NCBI GenBank assembly: GCA_963971305.1
Contig: OZ020304.1
Coordinates: 36,318,502-36,382,501, forward strand
DNA from: Arcuatula senhousia
Lineage: Eukaryota; Mollusca; Bivalvia; Mytilida; Mytilidae
DNA: 64,000 bases
Direction: 5' to 3'
The notes below the pieces were generated by a model. That model made no database searches. It was given only the letters and a program-made list of their open reading frames with translations, and was not told the origin of the DNA. Position numbers and translations under genes: made by a program. Shown piece after piece: positions 34,462 to 45,231 of this stretch (its first letter is position 1; each line of letters begins with the position of its first letter).

Positions 34462-34882
34462 CCATTCCATAAATGGGTGGATTCTATGGTTATTTTTATA
34501 CAATTTGGGTGGATTCTATGGTTATTTTTATACAATTAAATATCGCTTCAAAATTTTTTTCCATATTATTGAAGAGCTCCTTTTGCTCTATTCATATACA
34601 AAATTTCGGCCTCCTACGCACCTAGGTTACCGAGATATTGCAATGTCCTATATTATGAACTTTCGCTATTTACATGGAAACGGCGGCCATTTTGAAAATT
34701 TTGAAATGTCCGTGCACAACTTCAATAACCCTTCTACCATCCTACAATGTTTCGTGCAAATCCCCTTAGGCGTTTTAGAGAAAACGCACGGACACGTTCA
34801 TGCCGCGGAGAAAGAAGAAGAAAAATAATAATAAGAAACAGAGTAAAAACAATATGTCTCCAAACTTTCGTTTGGGAGACAT

Positions 34883-35061
34883 AATAAGAAACGGTGCAAA
34901 AACAATAAGTCTCCCAAACTTTGTTTTGGGCGACTTAATAAGAAACGGTGCAAAAACAATAAGTCTCCCAAACTTTGTTTTGGGCGACTTAATAATAATA
35001 AGAAACGGTGCAAAAACAATAAGTCTCCCAAACTTTGTTTTGGGCGACTTAATAATAAGAA
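34883..35061 (+). repeat. three stacked HINE-H tails
   Basis: After the K1 tail come three consecutive H tails, each AAACGGTGCAAAAACAAT plus a hairpin (34907-34936, 34961-34990, 35021-35050), separated only by AATAA runs. They close three of the H heads that open at 24966, 27061, 31934 and 32382. Confidence 0.7.
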
Positions 35062-35523
35062 TAACTAGGTATAATTGTGTTGGGATGCCAACACACAAGT
35101 CGCCCAAAATTGCCTTGGATAGAGTTCCATTCAAATCAGTGCATCAAAAGAGGTCTAGAAATCAAATTTCGTTGAAATCGGACAAAGTTGACGTTTTTAG
35201 GGGGGCGGGTGTAGTAAAATGGCCGCCATTTTGAAACCGGAAGTCGGATTTCAAATCCGGTCGCAGATTTGAATTCAGCATACCTGCTTTACCCAGATGA
35301 CCAATTTTCAAGACGATCCGATGAAAAAAAAATTTCCGCCCACTTTTTCCGACGGCCGCCATTTTGAAACGGCGGCCATCTTGAAAATTTCAAAACTTGA
35401 TTACACGCCTTTGAGTGACCCACTATCCAATCCAACAAGTGTTATTCAATTTCCTTGAACTGTTTTCTTGTATTAGGGAGGACAACTTTACGATAAAGAA
35501 TCAGAAGAATAATAATAATAATA

Positions 35524-36779
35524 ATAATAACTAGCTATAATTGTGATTGCAAGCAAGTCACATAAAAGTCCCCTCCCGTCCCCAAATTTTGGCGGATTGC
35601 AAAATACCAAAACATGGCTAATCATAGAAACATTTTACTTGCCTAATGATGATCAGCATATCAAATTTACATTGTATACAAATTTTTATGTAATTTGGAC
35701 AAATTTAAATTTTTGGCGACTTTTGGCAGATTGCCAATTTTTTTGGCGGATTGCCAAAAATTGGTTACTTATTGAAGAACCGTGCTTGCCCAATGGTGAT
35801 CAGCATAATCATTTTATCTAGTATAACAATTTTCATGGATATTTGACAAAGTCGAGTTTTTGGCGATTTCGGCGGCTAATTGCCAAAAATTGGCAGGTCG
35901 TAGAAAAAATCCGGTCGCACCATGATAATCAGCATACCCACTTTACCCAGATAACCCATTTTCAAGACGATCAGACGAAAAAAAATTTTCCGCCCCTTTT
36001 TTCCGCAGGCGGCCATTTTGAAATGGCGGCCATCTTGAAAATTTTAAAAGTCGATGGCCCATCTATGAGTGACCCCCTAACCATCTAAAAAGGTTTCATC
36101 TTGATTCGCCAAAGCTTTTTTACGAGATATGTCGGACAAACTTTAGATCTATAAATAGGAAATTGAAATAAGAATAATAATAACTAGCTATAATTTGTGT
36201 TGGGATGCCAACACACAAGTCGCCCAAAATCGCCTTGGATACTATTTCTTCTCATTCAGTACAATAAAATATGTATAGAAATCAAATTTCATTAAAATCG
36301 GACAAAGTTCACATTTATAAGGGGGGCGGGTGTAGTAAAATGGCCGCCATTTTAAAACCGGAAGTCGGATTTCAAATCCGGTCGCAGATTTGAACTCAGC
36401 ATACCCGCTTTACCCAGATGACCAATTTTCAAGACGATCCGACAAAAAAAAATTTTCCGCCCACTTTTTCGGACGGCCGCCATTTTGAAACGGCGGCCAT
36501 CTTGAAAATTTCAAAACTTGATTGCACACCTTTAGGTAACCCACTATCCAATCCAACAAGTGTTATTCAATTTCCTTGAACCGTTTTCTTGTATTAGGGA
36601 GGACAGCTTCATGATTAAGAATCAGAAGAATAATAATAATAATAATAATAAGAAACGGTGCAAAAACAATAAGTCTCCCAAACTTTGTTTTGGGCGACTT
36701 AATAATAATAATAATAATAATAAGAAACTGGGCAAAAACAATAAGTCCTCCGACACTTCGTGGTCGGGGACTTAATAAT
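35524..36779 (+). mobile_element. HINE-L1 enclosing H9
   Basis: The head identifier AAGTCCCC (about 35567) is followed by three diverged units with 'TTTTGGCGG' and 'ATTGCCAAAA'. The body ends in AATAAGAATAATAATAA where H9 enters (36180). The tail hairpin is at 36743-36773 with 3' arm CGGGGACTT, the inverse of the head identifier. Confidence 0.6.
36180..36706 (+). mobile_element. HINE-H9, complete innermost copy
   Basis: Complete H copy: head with TGTGTTGGGATGCCAACACA, body, AAT run (36629-36651), and tail hairpin (36671-36700). It is innermost in the H8-L1-H9 stack. Confidence 0.7.
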
Positions 36780-37042
36780 AAGAAACGGTGCAAAAACAAT
36801 AAGTCTCCCAAACTTTGTTTTGGGCGACTTAATAAGAACTGAGCAAAAACAACATGTCTCCAAACTTCGTTTGGGAGACATAACTAGATATGATTTTTTA
36901 AATACTCCATAAACATTACAGTACTTTCACATTATTCTATAGTTAAATATTGTACGCGTATGTAAAAATACACAACAAAACATATATTTCAAATTCTCTT
37001 GGAGTTAAATATAGAAGTTAAACATGTTGAATTTCATATGAT

Positions 37043-37955
37043 TTTTGTCTCGCCTGCGAAGCAGAGCGGGACATAGGTGTTACTTTACCGCCGGCGGTGG
37101 TGGCGATGGTGGCGTTAACTTTTTGGAAAAGTTTTATGAGCACCTCTATATCTCAAGAACTATAGGTCCTGGGTTGATGAAACTTGGTATGCATGTGCCC
37201 CAGTAGTAGCTTAGCACAGTTGCATCCCCATCTTTTGACCTTGACTTTGATTTTCCGGTTGAGTGACTTTGACAATTTTCAATACATATAATAGCAATGA
37301 AAAAGTTTTGCGAGCACCTCCATATCTCAAGAACTTTAGGTCCTAGGTTGATGAAACTTGGTATGCATGAGCCCCAGTAGTAGCTTAGCTCAGTTGCATC
37401 CCCATCTTTTGACCTTGACCTTGATTTTCCGGTTGAGTGACTTTGACAATTTTCAATACATATAATAGCAATGGAAAAGTTTTGCGAGCACCTCCATATC
37501 TCAAGATCTATAGGTCCTAGGTTGATGAAACTTGGTATGCATATGCCGCAGTAGTAGCTAACCACAGTTGCATCCCCATCTTTTGACGTTGACCTTGATT
37601 TTTTGGTTGAGTGACTTTGACAATTTTCAATACATATAATAGCAATGGACAAGTTTTGCGAGCACCTCCATATCTCAAGAACTATAGGTCCTAGGTTGAT
37701 GAAACTTGGTATACATATGCCCCAGTAGTAGCTTAGCACAGTTGCATCCCCATCTTTTGACCTTGACCTTGATTTTCCGGTTGAGTGACATTGATTATTT
37801 TTATTGCATATATTTGCAATGTTTAAGTTCTATAAACATCTTTTGATCTCAGAAACTGAAAATCCATGTAAATTCAAAATATAGTGGATGTAAGAAAGAA
37901 TAATTGTTTCTGATGGTGCCGGCAGGCGAGACATACTTTAGTGTTAACTCTTGTT
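37043..37955 (+). mobile_element. HINE-A3 with 174-bp tandem repeats
   Basis: The cleanest A-family copy. The head is GTCTCGCCTGCGAAGCAGAG then TTACTTTACCG. About 3.6 repeats of a 174-bp unit follow (starts near 37147, 37321, 37495, 37669; each with 'ATATCTCAAGAACTATAGGT' or close). The tail is GGCAGGCGAGACATACTTTAG then TTAACTCTTGTT. The 11-bp subterminal pair GTCTCGCCTGC/GCAGGCGAGAC is perfect. Open frames across the repeats are incidental (174 = 3 x 58). Confidence 0.65.
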
Positions 37956-38424
37956 ATAAATCAAATTCAATAAAATAACTATTTGACACATTACATAGGT
38001 TACATTACTCTTAAGGTTTCATTATTTGCAATTATGTATATTCATTGTCTTGCAAAACTTGAAAAATACCAGGGACATTACAGAGGTATAATGTATTTTT
38101 AGCACCTTCACACATATGAATCAGGAACTATTAGTACTACATGTACAGTCTTGTTTCATGCCTTAACCATTTATTGTAAATGTGTTTGCACAATATTGTC
38201 TATTGTCTATTGTAATGACTGTAATGTCCCAATACCAAACACTAGCACTGCATGCACATCTACATTATTTAAGAATGACACTGAATTTCCAGAAAAGCAA
38301 CTGAAATTACTAAAGCATTTATATTCAACCTCAAGCATTAATACCCTAGGACTTATTATTTAACTAAAAATATCTACAATGCCAGCATCCAAATTATTAG
38401 ACCTAGCTGTACTGTAATTTAGTA

Positions 38425-38550
38425 GCAGCCCATACTTCCTCAGATATGTCAAAATTATTTTATGATATATATATATATATATATATGATATATTGGGAAG
38501 ATCTGATTTTAAGGACATTTTCTTGACATATCTGAGGAAGTATGGGCTGC
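38425..38550. repeat. perfect 28-bp inverted repeat around a TA run
   Basis: 38425-38452 (beginning GCAGCCCATACTTCC) is the exact inverse of 38523-38550. The 70-bp spacer holds a (TA)n run (38466-38486). It looks like a 126-bp palindromic MITE, but I see no convincing target duplication. Confidence 0.65.
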
Positions 38551-39057
38551 AAATGAAACTTTACGTACAGGTATCGAATTTTGTAAAAAAAACATCATTT
38601 TAACCTTGACTTGGTGTCATCATTTTGAATTATTTTGGGTGTAAAAGAATTAGTCTACAAACACAAAATATACCATATGAACTATAACTGTGTTACCCCT
38701 TCTGACAAATTATTAGATAGAAAGTCATAGATTTATTTAAGTATAGTTAACATGGCTGAACATAGAAGTGCATGGTTAATTAACTGCATGTTACGTTACC
38801 TGCTTTTATTTTTTACTTAAAAAATTGCATGCCTTCGTTACTATTCCTACCCCCAGCAATTAGTGTTACTTTTTAAGTTAGTTTGGCCATAGACCTGTAT
38901 ATATATGATCTGGCAGCAGTTACATCAGGTGACCAGTCAAAATATATATGAAACATGTAAAAATGTTAAATATTTACACAAATTTTGAAGTTTGTTTTTA
39001 CGTTGTCAAGTAGAGTACAATGATCAAAATGGGTTTGTGTCTTAAGTATTACTTTTT

Positions 39058-39419
39058 CTAAGAATCAGGCAGTTACCATAAATAGGGTGGCACATCGATA
39101 ATTAATACACCAAAAAAATTCAACAGAATTAGGTAAAGCAACCCCAATAAACTTTGTTTTGACCACTAAATTTTTCAGTCTCTCTTGGGTTTAGGAGATA
39201 TTACCAATAAAAATTTAGTTACATTGTATAGTGAAAAGTACGGGAAAATTTCCCGCCATATTTGTTCCCTATATAACCAGTCAAAAAATATCTAGGCACC
39301 AAATACATATTAAGATGTAAAAACTGCATTGGGTTTGTTTTTATGGTAAAATGAATGCATCTGTACCCCAAAATCTGAAATTGGAAATTATCGATGTGCC
39401 ACCCCCTGCCTGATCCTTA
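39058..39419. mobile_element. MITE-like element, about 360 bp
   Basis: ATCAGGCAG...GGGTGGCACATCGATAATT at the left is mirrored by AATTATCGATGTGCCACCCC...CTGCCTGAT at the right (39386-39419), with an extra 12 bp in the left arm. No coding sequence. Confidence 0.6.
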
Positions 39420-39530
39420 TGTGGAAAAGTACTTAAGTGTGTGTATTATATAAAGTCATTGATAAAGCATACTTTGAATATCTTAAAGAAATAAACATGC
39501 ATTTTTTTATCTTTGTTTATTTTATTGTAG

Positions 39531-39625
39531 TGTGGATCTCGAGGTTTGGTGCTCTGTGTCCAGGGCTTCTTTCTAAAGCACTTGATATTTGATAGAGAAT
39601 ATTTTTCAACAGATTTAGCAAAAAG
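39531..39625 (+). CDS. MINDY4B: MINDY4B-like exon 5 (residues 143-174), active-site loop
   Basis: The exon reads CGSRGLVLCVQGFFLKHLIF then DREYFSTDLAK plus two bases. The acceptor is TTTATTTTATTGTAG and the donor AAAAG|GTCAGA (a weaker +4). In active MINDY-4-type enzymes the loop is GGPCG followed by the helix with VQG. Aligned on VQG, the catalytic Cys position is Arg146, the Pro is Ser145, and only the Gly residues survive. The thiol protease reaction is therefore not possible at this site. Cys143 and Cys151 are not in register. Confidence 0.85.
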
Positions 39626-39696
39626 GTCAGATTGATTTAAATTATAATGTTTTCAGAACTTGTTAAATGAAATAAATGAATTATGAATAGTTTGGA

Positions 39697-40470
39697 GAGT
39701 GAGTTAAAGTCATTTGGTGTCCATTATCATCGTATGTCATCTGTCGTGGTCATGATATGTTATCAATTTTTCTAACATCTTCTCCTCTGAAACTACTGAA
39801 CAGAATTTTATGCAACTAAATGGTATAATTGATCCTTAGGGTGTATTGCACAAAAGCATTGTTCCAATTTCTGATCCATCAAAAACATGGCTGCAGTTGT
39901 TTATAATAATCCAGAAAGGGGGTCAGACTATTGTTTTTGGCTTGTAAATCAAAATGTATAAGAGATAGAAAAAATCTGATGCAACCATCTGCATTCAGCA
40001 TCAAACTCTCTACACAAGTCTCCATTGGGTCGAAAGTTGTCAGATCACTCCTTATAGGGGTTATGGGCCTTTAAGATAACTTTTTTTATCTATAGAATAA
40101 AAACTATTGCAGAAAGATAAAAGCTTTTGCTTTTGCTTCAGCTAATTGCGCACTATGAAAGTCTCTATTGGGTCTAGGTTGTCAGATGACTCTTTATAGG
40201 AGTTACAATGTATGGCCCTTAAAAGGTAATAAAGGGTGTTTTTTATGATTTGTCTTATTGAATGAAAACTATACAAGGAACAAAAAAGTTGTTGCTGGCT
40301 TAATCCTTCAGCTCATTGAGCTCTACAGAACTCTGCATTTGGTCAAAGTTGTCAGATGACTCCTTATACTGTGAATGAGTGAGGCCAGCCAGTAATTGCT
40401 AAAAGAAGATAGAGACCCCTATAGCTTAAAGACTAGTTGAGTTGTTCAGGCTCCTTGGAGCCTCTTGTTT
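39697..40470 (+). mobile_element. HINE-B6
   Basis: B-family body starting at 'GTCATTTGGTGTCCATTATC' with three diverged units ('TTGGGTC.AAGTTGTCAGATGACTCCTTATA'). It ends at 40430-40470 with GAGTTGTTCAGGCTCC, the hairpin GGCTCCTTGGAGCC and CTCTTGTTT. The head is decayed. Confidence 0.5.
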
Positions 40471-40650
40471 GTATAATGCACTAAATTGCCAATATTTAAA
40501 TTTGCCCTATAAATTTAATTTATTTTATAAGATACCTAGGGAAAAGACGTTATGTACCAATGGAAATAAAGCTCATAAAAATTAATTAGTTATAATTCAA
40601 ATATGTGTTATGGTTTTGTCTTAATTAACTCAATATCCTTTCATAGCATT

Positions 40651-40797
40651 TATAGTATAACTAATGAGGGGTGGCGAGTCACGAGTCTCAAATAACACGT
40701 GGATTCAACTTGTTCTGCGCAAGAGTTGAATCCCCTAGCGTTATTCAACACGAGTGACATTAAAATTGATATTCATCACCCCGAATTAGTTATACTA
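40651..40797. mobile_element. MITE-like inverted repeat, about 147 bp
   Basis: TATAGTATAACTAATGAGGGG at the left is the imperfect inverse of CACCCCGAATTAGTTATACTA at the right. The middle has a second inverted pair (GATTCAACTTG / AGAGTTGAATCC). Confidence 0.55.
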
Positions 40798-41365
40798 TTT
40801 ATTATATAGAAAATTTTAAAAAATGTGACTAATAGATCATCAAAATAATGAAAACGAAAGAAATTATTGATTGATGAATTGTGTATTGCGCACTAATCTA
40901 TGTTACATATTTTTCACGGGAAACTTCACGAGGGTTAGAAAAATTTGCATGCAAGTTAGATAGATGCTGTAATTAACTCCGTGAAAATCTCAGAAATCAC
41001 GATATTTCACCTTCTATATAATAAATTATACTATGTATGAAAAATCAAACATTTGATTTTGATTCTTTAAATGAAATAATCTGTAAACCCTTTTTGAGAC
41101 ATGTTTTGCATTACATGTAATAAAATATATAAAGATTTTCAAAAGAGAATACTGTTCTTTTATATATTAAAGACCACTCTCACGGTTTTCTATGCAACTA
41201 CCTATCACACCCCTTAATATTTATTTTGTAGCATCAATCATTGGGTGCATGCCATACCTTGAGATTTACTTTCAGGTCTGTTGCGCACATACTTCCAGTT
41301 GAACAAAATCCAGACATTTTTTTATTTACAATGTAAGTATGTAGCATTGAATTATACATTTTCAG

Positions 41366-41531
41366 TGCCTTAAAGCCTAATGAGTTTGAAAGACGAAGAG
41401 CCTTAATTGGAGGACTTTGTGAGATACTATGGACTGCAGGAGAAAAGAAACGGTGCTGTATATGTCTAGTTCAAGATGATCGATGCTATGATCTTGATTA
41501 CAGAGTTAGGGATGATGGAGTCACAGAAAAG
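41366..41531 (+). CDS. MINDY4B: MINDY4B-like exon 6 (residues 174-229)
   Basis: The T of this exon completes Ser174. It then reads ALKPNEFERRRALIGGLCEI, LWTAGEKKRCCICLVQDD and so on to DDGVTEK. The acceptor is CATTTTCAG and the donor AAG|GTAGGC, phase 0. 'R...L...L.EILW.AG....' corresponds to the helix after the active-site region in MINDY-4. The cysteine cluster C-C-x-C at residues 209-212 is a local feature that I do not recall from vertebrate members. Confidence 0.8.
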
Positions 41532-42132
41532 GTAGGCTCAAAATGGTAATAGTTTGATCATGCCAATGCAAATGCTCACATGGGCAAATGCTCTTAAAAG
41601 CACCATGAAGGTAAGGTTTTGTATTTTATAATTTTGTTGTTGATATGGACTATAAGGTTGCAACCTTTTAATGATTGGTACAATATTACATTACTTTATA
41701 AATCAATTTTGCCCTCTCATATACATAGTTGTTCTGGTCCAGTCTGCCATGGTCTGAGTTTTATGTACCTGGGCGCCTCTGGCAGTTTTAATATGAAACT
41801 GTCATATTGAATTACTGTTTCTTTGTGAAACACATTTAAGGGTTGGCAAAAACCTAGATTTTAAGTATTGCCCAGGCCTGTGGGAAATACTGGGAAAATC
41901 TGGGTTTTATTGAGTTTTACTGGGTATTATTACATAGATGCATGTGAAATACCGATTAAAATCTGGTAAATTCACAGTGTGAAATAACAAAAATATTTTC
42001 ACTCTTGCGTCATTTCCTGCCAAACTGTCAACTGTGACGTCAAACTATCAATTATGACATCATGAGTTGTATTGCGTTTTTTTAGAATTTGTTAGAAAAA
42101 CAATTAAATATCAGCATTTTATCTATGTTATA

Positions 42133-42306
42133 AATAGGATAATCGATTAGGTCTCATGAATAACAAAAATATGATCACTCCTGCGGGAACGCACTCAGAT
42201 TTAAATATTGCGGGGAACAAGTTCCGCTCACTCATTAAATCATGATGCGTTCACCGAATCGTGATCATATTTTGGTTATTCACTCGACCTAATTAATTAT
42301 CCTATA
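42133..42306. mobile_element. MITE with about 45-bp inverted arms
   Basis: ATAGGATAATCGATTAGGTC...TGAATAAC.AAAATATGATCAC at the left is mirrored by GTGATCATATTTTGGTTATT...GACCTAATTAATTATCCTAT at the right. It is 174 bp in total, with a GC-richer centre (GCGGGAACGC / GCGGGGAACAAG). No frame. Confidence 0.65.
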
Positions 42307-42959
42307 AATAATTTTTTCTTTGAAACTATCATCAAAAACCTACATAACAATCAGTATCAATAAGTGCATGTACACTTTTTACAGTTAAAACTAAATGAGA
42401 ACACCATAACAAATAGATTTTAATAGTTAGAGATTGAAGATTTAGTATATAATAAATTTTACATGCATAGAAATGTCAAAGGATCTATAAGTTTACTTGA
42501 TATGACCTTATAAGTTCATTGCTATTTTAAATGCATGTATGTTTCATTCTTTTAAATACACAAGCCCTTATTTAACCTTTTGATAATTTGACAAAATACG
42601 GATGTTTTGACTACTAATCCTTATGTAATCTTCACATGTATATATGGTTTCACAAATTTGTTTTGTTTTATAGCCTGGGTTTTTATGAATAATTAGCATA
42701 GATTTAACTGTGCATTGTCAAAACTGTAATGACAATCAGTGAAAAAAAATTAAAGCAAAAAAAGTAGTGAAAATATACATGAACAAAAGATTGAAATAAT
42801 GCATGAATAGAAATGTTTTATTTACTGTCAAATACAAATCATTTATGTGTTTTTGTAGATGAAGAAAAATTTTTAAGTATAAAATATTTAATAGGATTTT
42901 TTCCATAAATAAACTTATTAGGCAGTATTGCCCACTTTGACAATTTTAAGAGTATTGCC

Positions 42960-44237
42960 CAGCTCGATTTACTACTGTTTTTGGCTTGAAATCATAAATT
43001 AAAATTTTATAAAGTATAAGAGAAAGAGAAAATCTGATGCAACCATCCTTCTTTGGCATCTAAAGCTATATAAAGGTTTTGGGCCTATAGAAAAATTGCA
43101 GATAGAAAAATGTTCTCAGCTCATTGAGGTGTAAAAACGTCTCTGTTGGGTCAAAGATGTCTCTGTATGGGTGTTATTGCCCTTGAAAGATGAAAAACAG
43201 TGGGTTTTGGCTTATTGATTGAATGAAAAGTGTAACAGTTAGAAAAAGCTGTTGATTACTTCACCCGTCAGCTTATTAATCTATTCAAAAGTCTCCATTG
43301 GGTCAAAGTTGTCACTGATGAACCCATATATGGGTACTAGTTCTGATCTGTGAACTTAGATGTTTTTTCTGGCAAAAAAACCCTTTGTAAGACTTTTTGG
43401 AAAATGAATTTAGTGAAAAGTATATAGATACAATAAATATATAACGATACCAGCTACACTTCGGGTAATGCTGTATGCAACTGGCCCCATGCCATTTGAC
43501 CCTGACCCCATTTTTATGGTTCAGAGACTCTGTGAACTTAGATTATTTTGGGGGCAAAAAAACTTCTTTGTAAGACTTTTGTTGAAAATGAATTAAGTGA
43601 AAAGTATAATAGCTAAGCATCTGATCTATCTGATATCCAGGGCTATGCTCTATGCAACTGTCACCATGCCACTTGACCCTGACACCATTTTCATGGTTCA
43701 GTGACTCTGTGGACTTATGATATTTTGGACCAAAAATCTCTTTGTAAGACTTTTGTGGAAAATGAATTAAGTGAACAGTATAATAGCTAGCCATCTAATA
43801 TCTGGTATACAGACACCTGGAGTTATGGTCTATGCAATTGACACCATGTCCTGTGACCTTGACACAATTTTAATGGTTCAGTGACTCTGTGAACTTAGAT
43901 GATTTTTGGGTGGAAAATGAGTTAAGTTAAAAGTATAATATTGTAGCTAGGCATCTGATATATGGGGATAATGGTATACACAACTGACGTCACCATGTCA
44001 TGTGACCTTGACGCCATTTTCATGGTTGAATGAATTAGTGAATGTTGGTCTTTTTTCATTGTTTCTCAATAACTATGGTATCTATAACACACTTCAGACA
44101 TTTTTGTGATGATTAAATGTAATTCTGTCATCTGTCACATGACCTTGACCTTAACTTTTCTGAAGGCCCAGCTAGACCTTCAATGAGTTCTGTGATGGTG
44201 CCTACAGGCGAGACATACTTTAGTGTCAACTCTTGTT
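42960..44237 (+). mobile_element. HINE-B fragment followed by HINE-A4
   Basis: 42960-43335 is B-type body ('TTGGGTCAAAG', 'GGGTGTTATTGCCCTTGAAAG'). From about 43340 an A-type array of roughly 180-bp units follows ('TTTGTAAGACTTTTGTGGAAAATGAATTAAGTG', 'AGCATCTGATAT'), about four copies. It ends GGCGAGACATACTTTAGTGT then CAACTCTTGTT at 44237. The A head is missing. Confidence 0.5.
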
Positions 44238-44368
44238 ATATTGTAGTGTAAAGTCGGGCCTGCACCCCTATGTAAAGTAGGCAGCATTTATTGATATGTA
44301 CACGTTGTTTTAAAGATTTGTTAATTTGATTACATTAATCAGTCTCTTGTTAATCTTTCTATTTTCAG

Positions 44369-44434
44369 TTATTCTTATATGAATTTAAGAAATTTCAAGA
44401 TCTGCAGCTTTTTGTAAAAAGACACATTGAAATG
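44369..44434 (+). CDS. MINDY4B: MINDY4B-like exon 7 (residues 230-251)
   Basis: The 22-codon exon reads LFLYEFKKFQDLQLFVKRHI then EM. The acceptor is TTTCTATTTTCAG and the donor ATG|GTAAGT, phase 0 at both ends. It matches the family pattern of an amphipathic segment ending before the 'F..GP.G' block. Confidence 0.8.
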
Positions 44435-44840
44435 GTAAGTATTAAAGAAAATCGAGTGAAGCCAGCTTCCAAACTTTGAATAGTTCTGTAACTATTATGA
44501 CTTGTGATAAAGTATCGTGAAAGAATAACCTAAGCATTTTACTTGTTTCTGGAATCTTTTGTATATAATTTTTCGAACTTGTACAGTGTTGTTTTCTTTG
44601 ATTAATATGAATTAGGTTGCAACCTATGATGGGGAGCAAGAACATTCATTAAAGTGTCAGAGATTCCTTGGTTAAACTAGTTGTTTTTTTGGGCCCATCC
44701 TTCCCCCTATCAATAATTCCTTACAAAGTACAAGTACAATTAGCGTACAATAAAAATTTAATTCAACAAGAGATAGAAGAAAATGAGATGTGGAAATGTT
44801 TACGCGACATAACCTGCAATATAAATGTAAATTTTAAAAA

Positions 44841-44876
44841 ATGTCTTTTGTCTAAGAGAGAAACTTAGACAAAAGA
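44841..44876. repeat. short perfect hairpin
   Basis: GTCTTTTGTCTAAG and its inverse CTTAGACAAAAGAC flank a 7-base loop. It is intronic, with no surrounding context that suggests a structured RNA gene. Confidence 0.6.
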
Positions 44877-45231
44877 CTACAATTAGGAAAAAAAAACTGT
44901 AAAGTAATAGACCACTTGCTGTTACTGACAGCTAGCTGAGTCATTCTTTGACTGATAAAAATTTTTTAACATTTGGTTCTAAATCTGACACAACATTTCA
45001 AACAATTAATGATTTGGTGAAGTATAATCACACAAATCCAACATACATGATCACTATAATGCTTAAAGATGACAGTTGGTTGAAATGTTTTAACAATTTT
45101 TCTGTAATAAAAATTAAGGTTTTAATTTGGTTTTTTTTTTCAAATAAATAACACCACTGCTTATCTTAGCAAATCTTACCAACTGTGAAATTTAAACTTT
45201 GAACATGTGAAACTGTTTCAAACTTTTGACC

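Larger units (their letters stand above)
32776..34537. mobile_element. cluster of four hammerhead-bearing Penelope 3'-end units
   Basis: Three minus-strand units (A 32776-33219, B about 33221-33647, C about 33648-34067) are followed by one plus-strand unit (D about 34064-34506). A 31-bp stub of the same 3' end follows at 34507-34537. Each unit corresponds to the last about 430 bp of the Penelope element, from the AGTCTTATCAAGACT palindrome to ATACAATT, and none has coding sequence. A, B and C share a substitution (CTATCATAGG). B and C also share a 13-bp deletion. D resembles the full-length element instead. C and D meet at the palindrome (centre about 34069). Confidence 0.8.
32382..34882 (+). 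mobile_element. HINE-H7/K1: H head, K tail, split by a ribozyme cluster
   Basis: An H head and body (32382-32705) run into sequence unlike H (32706-32775), then the hammerhead cluster, then a body of K type (34538-34853) ending in the K tail hairpin (34854-34882; ATGTCTCCAAAC/GTTTGGGAGACAT). Either an H copy and a K copy were joined by deletion, or this is an H/K chimera. I cannot decide. Confidence 0.45.
35062..36836 (+). mobile_element. HINE-H8 enclosing L1 and H9
   Basis: The head (GGTATAATTGTGTTGGGATGCC) and body run 35062-35523. The microsatellite is invaded by L1 at about 35524. The H8 tail hairpin reappears at 36801-36830, after the tails of H9 and L1, so the order of closing is the reverse of the order of opening. 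Confidence 0.65.
21885..36887 (+). mobile_element. outermost element K2 of a 15-kb nested stack
   Basis: The head identifier ATGTCTCCCAAAC is at 21914-21926. The matching tail is a hairpin at 36854-36881 whose 3' arm GTTTGGGAGACAT is the exact inverse of that head, followed by AACTAG. Everything between about 22980 and 36832 is later insertions. K2's own body (21885-22978) holds two copies of a roughly 120-bp unit (21976-22190) and three to four copies of a roughly 125-bp unit with GGGGTGGGGCATGACC and its near inverse. It ends in 'AAAGAAGAAAAATAACA', as K1 does before its tail. The pairing of head and tail over 15 kb is inferred from the matching identifiers. Confidence 0.5.

Noticed and set aside
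32747..34535. Repeated small frames reading 'CIKITIESTHLWNGNHVSD...'
   Set aside because: They are translations of the strand opposite the hammerhead units. The conservation is explained by the ribozyme sequence.
34775..35234. Overlapping frames around the stacked H tails
   Set aside because: The repetitive peptides come from the tail hairpins and AAT runs.
37146..37739. 197-codon minus-strand frame, and similar plus-strand frames at 55851-56538
   Set aside because: They are readings through the 174-bp tandem repeats of HINE-A (174 = 3 x 58). The same peptide pattern occurs in every copy and on no spliced model.
44841..44876. Short perfect hairpin as a microRNA precursor
   Set aside because: A 14-bp stem is too short for a precursor, and nothing around it extends the pairing.
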